A DNA stretch of 37,263 nt from an uncultured Clostridia bacterium. Its GTDB lineage: Bacteria; Bacillota; Clostridia; Christensenellales; Borkfalkiaceae. Numbering within the stretch: position 1 is the stretch's first letter; the number at the start of each line of letters is the position of its first letter. Where the stretch lies: the NCBI GenBank assembly GCA_947630115.1, contig CANRGG010000019.1, forward strand, positions 1-37,263. Direction: 5' to 3'. The notes under the pieces were generated by a model. The model had not been told where the DNA came from, ran no database searches, and saw only the letters and a list, made by a program, of their open reading frames with translations. Of this stretch, positions 1-7,540 are shown in pieces. The position numbers were made by a program, and so were the translations under genes.

Positions 1-2
1 CA

Positions 3-1946
3 CTCACCCATGCGATCGAGGCATATATCGGCAGAGGCGGAAACGGAGGGACGCGCAAAGACGCTTTGGAGGCGATCAAGCTCGTTTTTGAAAATCTCGA
101 GAAGTCCTATGACGGCGACAGGGCAGCGGCGAAGGCAATGCTCCTCGCGTCGCACAAGGCGGGGAGAGCGTTCAGCAAAGCCTATGTCGGCTATGTTCAC
201 GCGCTTGCGCACCCGCTCGGAGGGAAATACAACATTGCGCACGGGCTTGCCAACGCGGTCATTTTGCCCGTCGTTTTAAGAGAATACGGCAAAGCCGTTC
301 ATAAAAAGCTATGGAAAATCGCCTTGTTCTGCGGACTTGTCGACAAGAATGCGTCCTATGCGCAGGGAGCGGAGGCCGTGATCGGGAAGATCGAGGCAAT
401 GAACGCAGCGTTCGGCATCGGCAGTACCTTCCACGAAATTCGCCGCGGCGATATCGAAGAACTTGCAGCTTACGCCGAAAAAGAGGCAAATCCGCTCTAT
501 CCCGTCCCCGTCTTATGGGATAAAGAAAAACTCAAAGCGATGTATTTGAAACTTCGCGGCGAAAATATCGACGAAACGGATATTCCCACGATCGTGGAGC
601 GTCAAAGACTGTATTTTGAAAGCGGCGCAACGCTATCCGTAAAGCGCCGCAAAAAAAGGTTGACGGCTCTCTATTCCGCGATCAAAGCGAATTTGTCTGC
701 ATTGCACGAAGGACTGAAAGCCGATTTGGGCAAAAGTGGGACCGAGAGCTATATGTGTGAAACGGGGCTTGCCATGAGTGAGCTTTCCTATATGATAAAG
801 CATATCAAGAAGTTCTCAAAGCCGAAAAGAGTGAAAACTCCGCTTGCCCAGGCAATTTCAAAGAGCTATCGTCTGCCGTCGCCCTACGGAACGGTGCTCG
901 TCATGAACCCGTGGAACTATCCCTTCCTGCTCTCCATGGATCCGCTCATCGACGCGATCGCGGCGGGCAATACCGTGGTGCTGAAATTGAGCGCCTATTC
1001 GCCGAACACCAACAGAGCGATCAAAGAAGTGATCGACAGCGTATTTCCGCCCGAATATGTCACGGTGCTCTTCGGCGGTGCGCAGATCAATCAGGCGCTG
1101 ATGGAAGTCAAGTTTGACTATGTCTTCTTCACGGGGAGCAAGAAAGTGGGGCAGCTCGTCTATGAAAATGCAGCCAAAAGGCTGACGCCCGTGACGTTGG
1201 AGCTCGGTGGAAAGAGCCCCTGTATCGTGGACGAAACGGCAAATTTGAAACTTGCCGCAAAACGGATTGTATGGGGAAAATTCCTCAATCTCGGTCAGAC
1301 GTGTGTCGCGCCCGACTATATTTATTGCTCGGAAAAGATTCACGACGAGCTTCTTGTCGAGCTGAAAAAACAGATCATAGCGCAGTTCGGGAATAACCCC
1401 CTTGAAAATCCGACCTATGGCAAAATGATAAACGAAAAGCATTTCGTCCGCGTTTCGGCGCTTATCGACAAGACGAAGGTCGTACACGGCGGAGCGGCGG
1501 ACGCGGAGAGCTTGAAAATAGAGCCCACTGTTTTGGACGGCGTGTCGCACACCGATGCCGTCATGCAGGAGGAAATTTTCGGACCTGTCCTGCCTATCCT
1601 GACATACAGAGACGAGAGCGAAGTCGTGAAGTATATCAAGGAGAACGACGCACCGCTCGCGCTCTATGTGTTTTCGGCCGACAAGTCGGCAGTCAAGCGA
1701 TTGACCTCGGAAATCGGCTTCGGGGGCGGCTGTGTCAATGACGTGGTCATTCATCTTGCAACGCCGTATATGCCGTTCGGCGGCTTTGGTGCGAGCGGAC
1801 TTGGATCCTATCACGGCAAAGCGGGCTTTGAAACGTTCAGCCACGATAAGAGTATCGTCGATAAATCGACGCTCTTGGACTTGCCCATGCGCTATCAGCC
1901 TTATCAAAAAGGAAACGAAAAGCTGATAAAGTTTTTCCTGAAATGA
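3..1946 (+). CDS. Iron-containing alcohol dehydrogenase fused to aldehyde dehydrogenase (5' end outside window)
   Basis: This bifunctional enzyme probably interconverts alcohol, aldehyde and carboxylate in the cytoplasm. The frame is open from the window edge. The first residues (LTHAIEAYIG) are the interior of a group III iron alcohol dehydrogenase, so the TTG at 66 is not the real start. The ADH part runs to about nt 570 and shows the iron-site signatures HALAHPLGG and HGLANA. The frame continues without a stop into a full-length class-3-like aldehyde dehydrogenase (about nt 590-1946). That part has the nucleotide-binding FTGS (nt 1130), the catalytic Glu in ELGGKSP (nt 1200) and the catalytic Cys in GQTCVAP (nt 1302-1304). 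The order ADH then ALDH is opposite to AdhE, and the ALDH is of the NAD(P)-dependent fatty-aldehyde type rather than the CoA-acylating type. Domain identities are secure; the in vivo substrate is unknown. Confidence 0.92.
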   Translation, partial: LTHAIEAYIGRGGNGGTRKDALEAIKLVFENLEKSYDGDRAAAKAMLLASHKAGRAFSKAYVGYVHALAHPLGGKYNIAHGLANAVILPVVLREYGKAVHKKLWKIALFCGLVDKNASYAQGAEAVIGKIEAMNAAFGIGSTFHEIRRGDIEELAAYAEKEANPLYPVPVLWDKEKLKAMYLKLRGENIDETDIPTIVERQRLYFESGATLSVKRRKKRLTALYSAIKANLSALHEGLKADLGKSGTESYMCETGLAMSELSYMIKHIKKFSKPKRVKTPLAQAISKSYRLPSPYGTVLVMNPWNYPFLLSMDPLIDAIAAGNTVVLKLSAYSPNTNRAIKEVIDSVFPPEYVTVLFGGAQINQALMEVKFDYVFFTGSKKVGQLVYENAAKRLTPVTLELGGKSPCIVDETANLKLAAKRIVWGKFLNLGQTCVAPDYIYCSEKIHDELLVELKKQIIAQFGNNPLENPTYGKMINEKHFVRVSALIDKTKVVHGGAADAESLKIEPTVLDGVSHTDAVMQEEIFGPVLPILTYRDESEVVKYIKENDAPLALYVFSADKSAVKRLTSEIGFGGGCVNDVVIHLATPYMPFGGFGASGLGSYHGKAGFETFSHDKSIVDKSTLLDLPMRYQPYQKGNEKLIKFFLK

Positions 1947-1982
1947 TCTTATCCCATAAATCATCATCAAGGAGGATTTTTT

Positions 1983-2095
1983 ATGGACGTAGTAGAAATC
2001 GTATTCAGTCCCACAGGAGGGGCTGAAAAAGTCGCCGATGTTATCGGAAAACACTGGAACGAAAACCGGCAAAGATTGATTTGAGCGACACCTAG
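1983..2095 (+). pseudogene. Truncated, frameshifted flavodoxin/EFR1-type ferredoxin stub
   Basis: A strong ribosome site (AAGGAGG near 1970) precedes an ATG that encodes MDVVEIVFSPTGGAEKVADV. This is the FMN-loop start of EFR1-type flavodoxin-ferredoxin proteins (FSPTGGT-K-A). The frame ends after 33 codons at TGA 2082-2084. A +1 frame continues the expected strand with KIDLSD and then meets TAG at 2093-2095. Nothing resembling the rest of a flavodoxin or a 4Fe-4S domain follows before the next gene. I infer a decayed gene that lost its body by deletion and gained a frameshift. Confidence 0.7.
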
Positions 2096-2182
2096 ACGCC
2101 CGGGCGCTCAAAAAAGCCTGCTCTGTCAGAAAAGAAAACGAGTTGTTCCTGTAAGGCGGAATAAGTGTAAAGGTGATGTGTT

Positions 2183-3022
2183 ATGAAAAACGGAATTATA
2201 GATGTAGGCGGCGGATTCCGGGGAATTTATGCCTGTGGCGTACTGGACTACTGTCTGGATCAAAATATTCGATTTGACCTTGGGATCGGCGTATCGGCGG
2301 GGAGTGCAAATCTTGCCTCCTTTATCGCCGGTCAAAAGGGACGCAACTTTACTTTTTATACGGAATACGGTCTCAGAAGGCAGTATGCGAGTGTATGGAA
2401 TTTCATCCGAAAAAGATCCTTTATTGATATGGACTATGTCTATGGCACGCTCAGCAATCACGACGGTGAAAATCCTCTTGATTACACCGCTTTGCGAAAT
2501 AATCCAATGGAATTCATCGTGGTGGCGGCAAATGCCGAAACCGGCGAGGCAAAGTATTTTGATAAGCGGGATATTCGGCAGGATGATTACAGCATATTGA
2601 AGGCGTCCTCGTCTATCCCGTTTGTCTGCAAACCCTATTTTATTCAGGGTACGCCCTATTACGACGGAGGGCTGGGCGACCCTGTTCCGGTGGAAAAGGC
2701 GTTTGCGTTCGGGTGCGACCGTGTGGTTTTATTGCTTACCAAGCCGGAAAATGTTCTCCGCACCTCCGAGCAGGACGAGAAGCTGGCTGCCCGCATTCGC
2801 AAAAAGTATCCTAATGCGGCGGAAAAGCTGAGGCAGAGAGCGAACCGATACAACGAAAGTGTTGCGCTGGCACAGGAATATGCAAGACAAGGGAAAGTTC
2901 TGATTGTCGCGCCGGACGATACCTGCGGCGTCAGTACGCTGTCCCGCGACCCGGCAAATATGAAACGGCTTTATGAAAAAGGCTATGCCGATGGAGAAAA
3001 AATTAAGTCGTTCATGTATTAA
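2183..3022 (+). CDS. Patatin-like phospholipase family protein
   Basis: A predicted 279-residue cytoplasmic serine acyl hydrolase of the patatin (RssA/YjjU-like) family, expected to hydrolyse lipid esters with a Ser-Asp dyad. Visible signatures are the glycine-rich oxyanion loop GGGFRG (residues 9-14), the nucleophile elbow GVSAG with Ser38, and the Asp-Gly-Gly motif in YYDGGLGDP near residue 160. The length fits the single-domain bacterial form. AGGTGAT lies just upstream of the ATG. The gene appears to stand alone, followed by hairpins at 3051-3085 and 3225-3258. The natural substrate cannot be read from the sequence. Confidence 0.93.
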   Translation: MKNGIIDVGGGFRGIYACGVLDYCLDQNIRFDLGIGVSAGSANLASFIAGQKGRNFTFYTEYGLRRQYASVWNFIRKRSFIDMDYVYGTLSNHDGENPLDYTALRNNPMEFIVVAANAETGEAKYFDKRDIRQDDYSILKASSSIPFVCKPYFIQGTPYYDGGLGDPVPVEKAFAFGCDRVVLLLTKPENVLRTSEQDEKLAARIRKKYPNAAEKLRQRANRYNESVALAQEYARQGKVLIVAPDDTCGVSTLSRDPANMKRLYEKGYADGEKIKSFMY

Positions 3023-3050
3023 GCGCTATGTGTTGAATTTTATATTATAA

Positions 3051-3085
3051 AAACAGCGGTTGCGGTTCATTCGCATCCGCTGTTT
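3051..3085. terminator. Possible bidirectional hairpin downstream of the patatin gene
   Basis: A 14-bp inverted repeat (AAACAGCGGTTGCG and CGCATCCGCTGTTT, one mismatch) surrounds a 7-nt loop. On the minus strand it is followed by TTTTT; on the plus strand the T-run is short. It may end transcription of the patatin gene, but the tail is weak for that direction. Confidence 0.4.
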
Positions 3086-3224
3086 CCATTGAATTGGGCT
3101 GCTTTCATTCCTGATTTTAGATTTTTGTGTCCATTTGAACGCTCAAACCCTACAAAAGAAAAAGCCGCGGAAGTAAGCGGACTGCCCGCTGCCGTGACCG
3201 GCACAGAAACAATGGAAAACGAAA

Positions 3225-3258
3225 GAGCCGATCTGCCCGGGATCGGCTCCGTTTTTTC
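3225..3258 (+). terminator. Rho-independent terminator
   Basis: A perfect 9-bp stem (GAGCCGATC / GATCGGCTC) with a 7-nt loop is followed by CGTTTTTTC. It lies 200 bp past the patatin gene. The rest of 3023-3374 contains no gene I can support. Short open stretches on the plus strand (for example before 3265 and before 3364) look like decayed coding sequence but match nothing I recognise. Confidence 0.65.
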
Positions 3259-3374
3259 AAAAACATGAGGTAGAGTATTTTTTGGGGAAAGAAAGTGCCC
3301 CGCAAGGCGCCCCCTCAGCGATTTCTTTGACAAGCTGCCGAACTTTTTGATGAAAGGCCCATAAGAGGAGATCC

Positions 3375-3716
3375 TCAGCGGTTGCCTTTCTCCTTGCCCG
3401 CCAGAAATTCAAGATAGTCAAAGGCGGCCTGCTGCCGTTCGACGGAAAGTTTGCCGTAAAGCTGCAAAATAATTCTCTCCCGCTCCGTCAGCTCCCGCAC
3501 CACGCTCACGTTTCCGAAATCGTCCTCCCGCCCCAGCAGATAATCCGCCGAGCACTCGAAACAGTCCGCAAGCGCGCAGATAAACCGCGCCGTCGGTTCG
3601 GCGGCGCCCTTTTCCCAATAGTCGATCGATTTTTGGCTGCATCCGATCTTCTCCGAAAGATCGCGCTGGCTCATATCGTGTTCGAGCCGCAGTTGTTTGA
3701 TCCTGTTCGTCATCAT
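3375..3716 (-). CDS. XRE/Cro-CI family HTH transcriptional regulator
   Basis: A 113-residue regulator. The N-terminal helix-turn-helix of the Cro/CI type occupies roughly residues 3-58 (RIKQLRLEHDMSQRDLSEKI, then SQKSIDYWEKG, then ADYLLGR). It is followed by a short C-terminal helical part with LTERERIILQLYGKL, probably for dimerisation. I chose the ATG at 3716; an in-frame TTG at 3737 is possible but lies in promoter-like DNA. The gene diverges from the PH-domain membrane protein at 3842. The shared intergenic region holds a perfect 18-bp palindrome and an isolated half-site near this gene's own promoter, which suggests the protein represses its neighbour and itself. That role is inferred. 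Confidence 0.9.
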   Translation of the reverse strand: MMTNRIKQLRLEHDMSQRDLSEKIGCSQKSIDYWEKGAAEPTARFICALADCFECSADYLLGREDDFGNVSVVRELTERERIILQLYGKLSVERQQAAFDYLEFLAGKEKGNR

Positions 3717-3746
3717 CTTGAATAATATTTTACTCAATTATAAAAA

Positions 3747-3755
3747 TATTTCTCA
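3747..3755. promoter_or_regulatory. Candidate operator half-site near the regulator promoter
   Basis: TATTTCTCA here repeats one arm of the perfect palindrome at 3801-3818. Read on the minus strand, it sits just upstream of a TATAAT-like element that could be the regulator's own -10 box, consistent with autoregulation. Confidence 0.4.
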
Positions 3756-3762
3756 AAATTGC

Positions 3763-3791
3763 TTGACAGAGAAAAGTCTTTCCGTTATAAT
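3763..3791 (+). promoter_or_regulatory. Sigma-A promoter for the PH-domain membrane protein
   Basis: A consensus TTGACA (3763-3768) and TATAAT (3786-3791) are separated by exactly 17 bp. Transcription should start near 3798, immediately before the palindrome at 3801. Confidence 0.85.
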
Positions 3792-3800
3792 AAGAAAAAA

Positions 3801-3818
3801 TGAGAAATATATTTCTCA
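3801..3818. promoter_or_regulatory. Perfect 18-bp palindrome, probable operator of the XRE regulator
   Basis: TGAGAAATATATTTCTCA is a perfect inverted repeat just after the expected transcription start of the membrane-protein gene. A bound dimer there would block initiation or early elongation. The adjacent divergent XRE gene makes that regulator the obvious candidate, by inference. Confidence 0.65.
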
Positions 3819-3841
3819 AATCAACAAAGGAGAAACATGAA

Positions 3842-4669
3842 ATGAGTCAGTATGCAGAGAACAATTTAGGCAATGATGAGACGCTTGTTGTCGTGGCAAA
3901 GAAAACCCCAAAATTCTTGATCGAGCCGTTAATCAGTTTGGTGATCCTTATGGTGATTGCGATCGTGTTGACGGTTCTGTATGGCGCTGCAAATTTGTTT
4001 AAGGGTACGACATATTCTCTCAATCGCACGATTGCTACTATAATTGTAGACGAAGGTGCTATGAAGAGTATTGACAGTCTATCGGATGAAGATCAACAAT
4101 TTTTGTTCGAGTTAAATGAGGTCTCCTCTCGTTCGGAGTATAGAGAGAAGATGATCGATGAACAAGAAAAAGAATGTGAAAAAATGGCGATCCAAGTGAA
4201 TATGCTTGCAGTGGAAAGATTTGGTGTCAGTGAAGCGCAGGTTTATTTGCGATTTTTCCTTCCGATGATGGCAACGATTTTTTGGTTCATCTTCGCGATG
4301 GTAGCTCTTGCGTTTTGCTCAAAAGCGTCGAGGCTTCTTTCCACAGAACTTGTTGTTACAAATAAACGCGTCTTTGGTAGGATTGGAATTTTTCAGAGAA
4401 GCTCGATTGATATTTATATCGATAAAGTAAATCAAGTCGAAATCAAAGAGACTTTTATGGGAAATCTTTTGAATTATGCTTCTCTTCTTGTCAAAAGCAA
4501 CGTAAATGAGAAGAAAAAAGAAAACGAAGAAGTATTCGCGGGAATTCGCAATGCAAAAGAGATCAAAGACCGCGTTATGGAAATGATCGAACAGCATGCG
4601 CAAGAAGCCAGAAAAAAACAAGCCCAGGAACTCGCGCAAATCATTAACAATCAAGAACTTAAAAATTGA
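3842..4669 (+). CDS. Membrane protein with bacterial PH (bPH2/DUF304) domain
   Basis: A 275-residue membrane protein. Transmembrane segments lie near residues 27-50 and 138-158, with a charged loop between them that may form helices. A bPH2-type domain follows at about 165-250, including ELVVTNKRVFGR and the hydrophobic IYIDKVNQVEI strand pair. The tail is rich in Lys, Glu and Gln and probably coiled. I start at ATG 3842 because AAAGGAG (3826-3832) is 9 nt away; the earlier in-frame ATG at 3800 overlaps the operator and transcription start. The gene is visibly more AT-rich than its neighbours and has its own regulator, so the pair may be acquired. bPH2 proteins are membrane-associated and poorly understood; a role in envelope stress is only a guess. 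Confidence 0.85.
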   Translation: MSQYAENNLGNDETLVVVAKKTPKFLIEPLISLVILMVIAIVLTVLYGAANLFKGTTYSLNRTIATIIVDEGAMKSIDSLSDEDQQFLFELNEVSSRSEYREKMIDEQEKECEKMAIQVNMLAVERFGVSEAQVYLRFFLPMMATIFWFIFAMVALAFCSKASRLLSTELVVTNKRVFGRIGIFQRSSIDIYIDKVNQVEIKETFMGNLLNYASLLVKSNVNEKKKENEEVFAGIRNAKEIKDRVMEMIEQHAQEARKKQAQELAQIINNQELKN

Positions 4670-4714
4670 TATAATCTTGAAATAATTTTATCCTTGTTCG
4701 CTCATATTGACGGT

Positions 4715-5296
4715 ATGGGCGAACTTTTTGTTTATTCTCTCTTTTTCGGGACGCTCCTGTTTCTCTTCCCGATCTTCGTCTGTCTCGACGCCTATGTCGA
4801 CGCCGCGGAGAATAAATGCTGGTTCGCGCTCAGCCTGTTCAAATACCTGAAAGTGTTCGGCGGCTATCTGCAGATCAAAAAAGAGGGGATCGTCTTTCAT
4901 ATCACCGAGAAAAAGGCGGTCATCCTGCCGTTCCGGCAGATCGCGCCCATGCGGAAAAAATTCGAGATCACCAAGGGCTTCCAGCTCTACCGCTTTCACC
5001 AGATCGTCGAGACGGGGGGCGAGGGCAAACCCTCGGGGATCTTTCTCGCCGCGGCGCTCCAGGCGGCGAGCGGACAGATCTTTTCGGTCATGAACGCCCG
5101 TCATCCCTTTCTTTCCCTCAAAAACGGCGTTTTGCTGAACGAAAACACCGCTTTGAAGGTCACTTTGCAGGCAACGACCGTATTCAACGGGCTCATTCTT
5201 TCGATCGCGGTCGGAAAAAAATTATTGGAGGCATTCTTAAAATGGATCAGAAAAAAAAGATTGACAGCATCATGGAAAAAACAGCCGAGCAATTGA
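4715..5296 (+). CDS. Membrane-anchored protein, DUF2953/YtfI-like by position and layout
   Basis: A 193-residue protein with one N-terminal transmembrane helix (about residues 3-24), a soluble mixed alpha/beta body, and a hydrophobic then basic C-terminus (GLILSIAVGKKLLEAFLKW and onwards). It directly precedes a ytfJ gene and overlaps it by 55 nt; in other Firmicutes a DUF2953 protein (YtfI) occupies this place. Sequence identity to that family is not obvious by eye, so the family call is tentative. The start is uncertain: neither ATG 4715 nor the in-frame TTG 4694 has a good ribosome site. Confidence 0.72.
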   Translation: MGELFVYSLFFGTLLFLFPIFVCLDAYVDAAENKCWFALSLFKYLKVFGGYLQIKKEGIVFHITEKKAVILPFRQIAPMRKKFEITKGFQLYRFHQIVETGGEGKPSGIFLAAALQAASGQIFSVMNARHPFLSLKNGVLLNENTALKVTLQATTVFNGLILSIAVGKKLLEAFLKWIRKKRLTASWKKQPSN

Positions 5297-5640
5297 CGAG
5301 CCTCATCGACGTCAACACCGTCATCGGCAAGCCGCTTTTTTCGGCGAGCGGCGCGCAGATCATCCCCCTCACCAAGGTCACGATGGGGTATTTATCGGGC
5401 GGCGGGGAGTACGGCGAGGTCAAGGCGATCAAGGAGGACGAGTGCTTTCCCTTCGCGGGCGGCGCGGGGACGGTCATCAAGCTCAAACCGGCGGGCTTTC
5501 TCATCGACGACGGCAAGCACTGCCGCCTGCTGAAAGTCACCGACGACCCGCTCGACGGGCTCATCGAAAAGGCGGGGGACCTCATCTCGGGGCTCGTGAA
5601 TCGGTCCGGCGGGCAAGAGGACGGAACGGAAGATGAATAA
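5242..5640 (+). CDS. ytfJ: YtfJ/GerW family sporulation-associated protein
   Basis: A 132-residue protein of the YtfJ/GerW family. Recognisable features are the opening IDSIMEKTAEQLTSLIDVNT, then VIGKPLFSASGAQIIPLTKV, then a glycine-rich GYLSGGGEYGE, then PFAGGAGTVIKLKPAGFLI. The open frame extends upstream to 4816, but the start must be ATG 5242, which has GGAGG 11 nt before it; the upstream part overlaps the preceding gene in another frame. In Bacillus YtfJ/GerW is a forespore-expressed protein linked to spore germination. Presence here hints at a sporulating ancestor or organism. The stop overlaps the start of dacF by 8 nt, so translation is probably coupled. Confidence 0.93.
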   Translation: MDQKKKIDSIMEKTAEQLTSLIDVNTVIGKPLFSASGAQIIPLTKVTMGYLSGGGEYGEVKAIKEDECFPFAGGAGTVIKLKPAGFLIDDGKHCRLLKVTDDPLDGLIEKAGDLISGLVNRSGGQEDGTEDE

Positions 5641-6643
5641 ACGGCTGCTGTCCGCATTTGCCGCGGGGCTCGTCTGCCTCGCGGCGTTCGGCGCGCCCGT
5701 CTCCGCCCAAAAGGCGGCGGCGGAGGGCCCTGCCGCAAAATCGCGGGCGGAATGCGTCCTCGAAGTCTCTTCCCGGCGGATTTTGAGCGAAGAGCAGGGC
5801 GATTTGCCCCTTCCCATGGCGAGCACGACCAAGATCTTGACGGCGATCATGATCATCGACGACTGCGACCTTTCGGAAAAGATCGAGATCCCGCAGGCGG
5901 CGGCGGGCGTCGAGGGCTCGAGCGTCTATCTTCGCGCGGGGGAGATCTATTCCGTCGAAGAGCTCTTATACGGGCTCATGCTGCGCTCGGGGAACGACTG
6001 CGCCGTCGCGCTCGCCCTGCACCACAGCGGCAGCGTCGAACGGTTCGCCCAGGCGATGAATCAAAAGGCGGCGCGGCTCGGGGCGGAGGACAGCTTCTTT
6101 CGCAACCCGCACGGGCTGCCCGCCGAAGGACATCATACGACGGCGCGCGATCTTGCCCTCATCGCCGCCTACGCCATGGAAAATCCCACCTTCCGTAAGA
6201 TCGTCTCGACAAAATACTACGAGCCGCGGGGCTTCCGGAACAAGAACAAGATGCTCGGGAGTTTCGAAGGCGCGACCGGGGTCAAGACGGGCTACACAGT
6301 GCAGGCGGGGCGGTGCCTTGTCACGAGCGCGGAGCGCGGCGGCATGACCCTCGTGTGCGCGGTCCTCGACTCCCCCGAGATGTACGAGCGGAGCGCGGAG
6401 CTGCTTGAGGCGGCTTTTTCGCGCTATTCGATGAAGGAACTCGTCAAGGAGGGACAGATCTTCGACGGCTGCGCCGCAAAGCGAGGCTTTTCCTATCCGC
6501 TCGCCGAAGAGGAGGGGGAAAAGATCGTCTTTCGCGCGGAAAAACTCTCTCCCTTGCCCGAAAAAAGAGGGGAATTTGCGGGCGTTCTGGGGATTTATCT
6601 TGAAAACAGCTTGATTTTTTCGCAGAATTTGTATATCATGTAA
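5633..6643 (+). CDS. dacF: D-alanyl-D-alanine carboxypeptidase (DacF-type, peptidase S11)
   Basis: An exported penicillin-binding protein that removes the terminal D-alanine from peptidoglycan stem peptides. All three active-site motifs are present: SxxK (STTK, Ser64-Lys67), SGN (119-121) and KTG (218-220). An N-terminal signal peptide (residues 1 to about 26, ending near VSAQ) directs export. The C-terminal region after about 260 is short and lacks an obvious amphipathic membrane anchor. The 336-residue length is a little below typical DacF. The position after ytfJ suggests a role in spore or general cell-wall modification (inference). Confidence 0.94.
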   Translation: MNKRLLSAFAAGLVCLAAFGAPVSAQKAAAEGPAAKSRAECVLEVSSRRILSEEQGDLPLPMASTTKILTAIMIIDDCDLSEKIEIPQAAAGVEGSSVYLRAGEIYSVEELLYGLMLRSGNDCAVALALHHSGSVERFAQAMNQKAARLGAEDSFFRNPHGLPAEGHHTTARDLALIAAYAMENPTFRKIVSTKYYEPRGFRNKNKMLGSFEGATGVKTGYTVQAGRCLVTSAERGGMTLVCAVLDSPEMYERSAELLEAAFSRYSMKELVKEGQIFDGCAAKRGFSYPLAEEEGEKIVFRAEKLSPLPEKRGEFAGVLGIYLENSLIFSQNLYIM

Positions 6644-6680
6644 GAAAACGCCGACCCGGGACGGGCGGCGCGGAGGAAGC

Positions 6681-7385
6681 ATGCGGATCAACAAATTTCT
6701 TGCGGAACAGGGGATCGCCTCGCGCCGGGGGGCGGACGAGCTCATCTTGAGCGGCAGGGTTCGGATCGGGCAGAGGACCGCAAAGCCCGGCGACGACGTT
6801 TCCCCGGAGGACGAAGTGTATCTCGACGGGAAACTTTTGTCCCATAAAGTCAATTTTGAGTACTATCTTCTCAACAAGCCGAAGGGCTGCGTCTGCACGG
6901 TGAAGGACGAAAAGGGCAGAAAGACGGTGCTCGATTTTCTCCCGCCGGGCGCGGGAAGAGTCTTTCCGGTCGGGCGGCTCGACTACGATACCGAAGGGCT
7001 TTTGATCCTCACGAACGACGGAGAGCTCGCCTACCGGCTCACCGCGCCGCAGAGCGAGATCCCCAAGACCTATCTCTTGCGCGTCGAGGGGACGGTCACG
7101 CAGCAGCAACTCAACCGCCTGCGGGCGGGCGTGGAGATCGAGAAGGGCGTCGTCACGAAGAAGTGCAAAATCACGGTCGTTGAGACCGACAAGGCGTTCA
7201 CCAAGCTGCACATCACCCTCACCGAGGGCAAGAACCGCGAGATCCGCAAAATGTTTTCGGTGGTCGGCAAAGAAGTGGACTTTCTCAAACGAGTGCGGCT
7301 CGGCGATCTCACCCTTTCGGGGCTGGACCGCGGCGCCTGCCGCAAATTGAGCGCCGAAGAGGTGTATTATCTGAAAAATCTGTAA
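6681..7385 (+). CDS. RsuA/RluB-family pseudouridine synthase
   Basis: A 234-residue enzyme that converts a specific rRNA uridine to pseudouridine. It has an N-terminal S4 RNA-binding domain (RINKFLAEQGIASRRGADEL), then the catalytic domain with the family signature GRLDYDTEGLL, where Asp101 is the predicted nucleophile. The C-terminal GKNREIRKMF motif is also typical. GGAGG lies 4 nt before the ATG. Its place near dacF matches a common Firmicutes order in which rluB follows spore-maturation genes; here spmA and spmB are absent between them. RluB (23S rRNA) is more likely than RsuA, but the target is not certain. Confidence 0.93.
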   Translation: MRINKFLAEQGIASRRGADELILSGRVRIGQRTAKPGDDVSPEDEVYLDGKLLSHKVNFEYYLLNKPKGCVCTVKDEKGRKTVLDFLPPGAGRVFPVGRLDYDTEGLLILTNDGELAYRLTAPQSEIPKTYLLRVEGTVTQQQLNRLRAGVEIEKGVVTKKCKITVVETDKAFTKLHITLTEGKNREIRKMFSVVGKEVDFLKRVRLGDLTLSGLDRGACRKLSAEEVYYLKNL

Positions 7386-7415
7386 AATTTTGGCATGAGG
7401 AAGTCATGGAAAAAG

Positions 7416-7448
7416 CGCCGCGCCGCCCGTTTTTCGGGCGGCGCGGCG
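7416..7448 (-). terminator. Perfect 14-bp GC hairpin, probable minus-strand (perhaps bidirectional) terminator
   Basis: CGCCGCGCCGCCCG pairs perfectly with CGGGCGGCGCGGCG around a TTTTT loop. Read on the minus strand, the stem is followed by CTTTTTCC, so it can end the aquaporin transcript. It lies 31 bp past the convergent pseudouridine synthase gene and may serve both. Confidence 0.65.
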
Positions 7449-7540
7449 TGTAAATTTCGAGGGACATTGCGTAAATTTTGAGGGATATCGTGCAAATTTT
7501 GAGTGATGGTTTTGTAAATTTTGGGAGACATTGTGTAAAT
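7449..7540. repeat. Short 21-bp imperfect tandem repeat array in convergent intergenic region
   Basis: Four units and a partial fifth follow the consensus GTGTAAATTTTGAG-GGACATT. The TAAATT (once CAAATT) cores start at 7451, 7472, 7493, 7515 and 7536, giving steps of 21, 21, 22 and 21 bp. The array lies between the aquaporin stop codon (7646) and the minus-strand hairpin. From 7541 to 7645 I see no gene; two further ATAAA elements near 7565-7576 may be decayed units. Confidence 0.75.

Noticed and set aside
66-68. TTG 66 as the start of the first gene
   Set aside because: The frame upstream encodes LTHAIEAYIG, a conserved interior part of iron alcohol dehydrogenases, so the gene begins outside the window.
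3067-3333. 88-codon minus-strand open frame between the patatin gene and the XRE regulator
   Set aside because: It crosses two hairpins, has no ribosome site and no recognisable sequence.
3800-3802. ATG 3800 as start of the PH-domain protein
   Set aside because: It lies at the expected transcription start and inside the operator palindrome, without a ribosome site. ATG 3842 has AAAGGAG at good distance.
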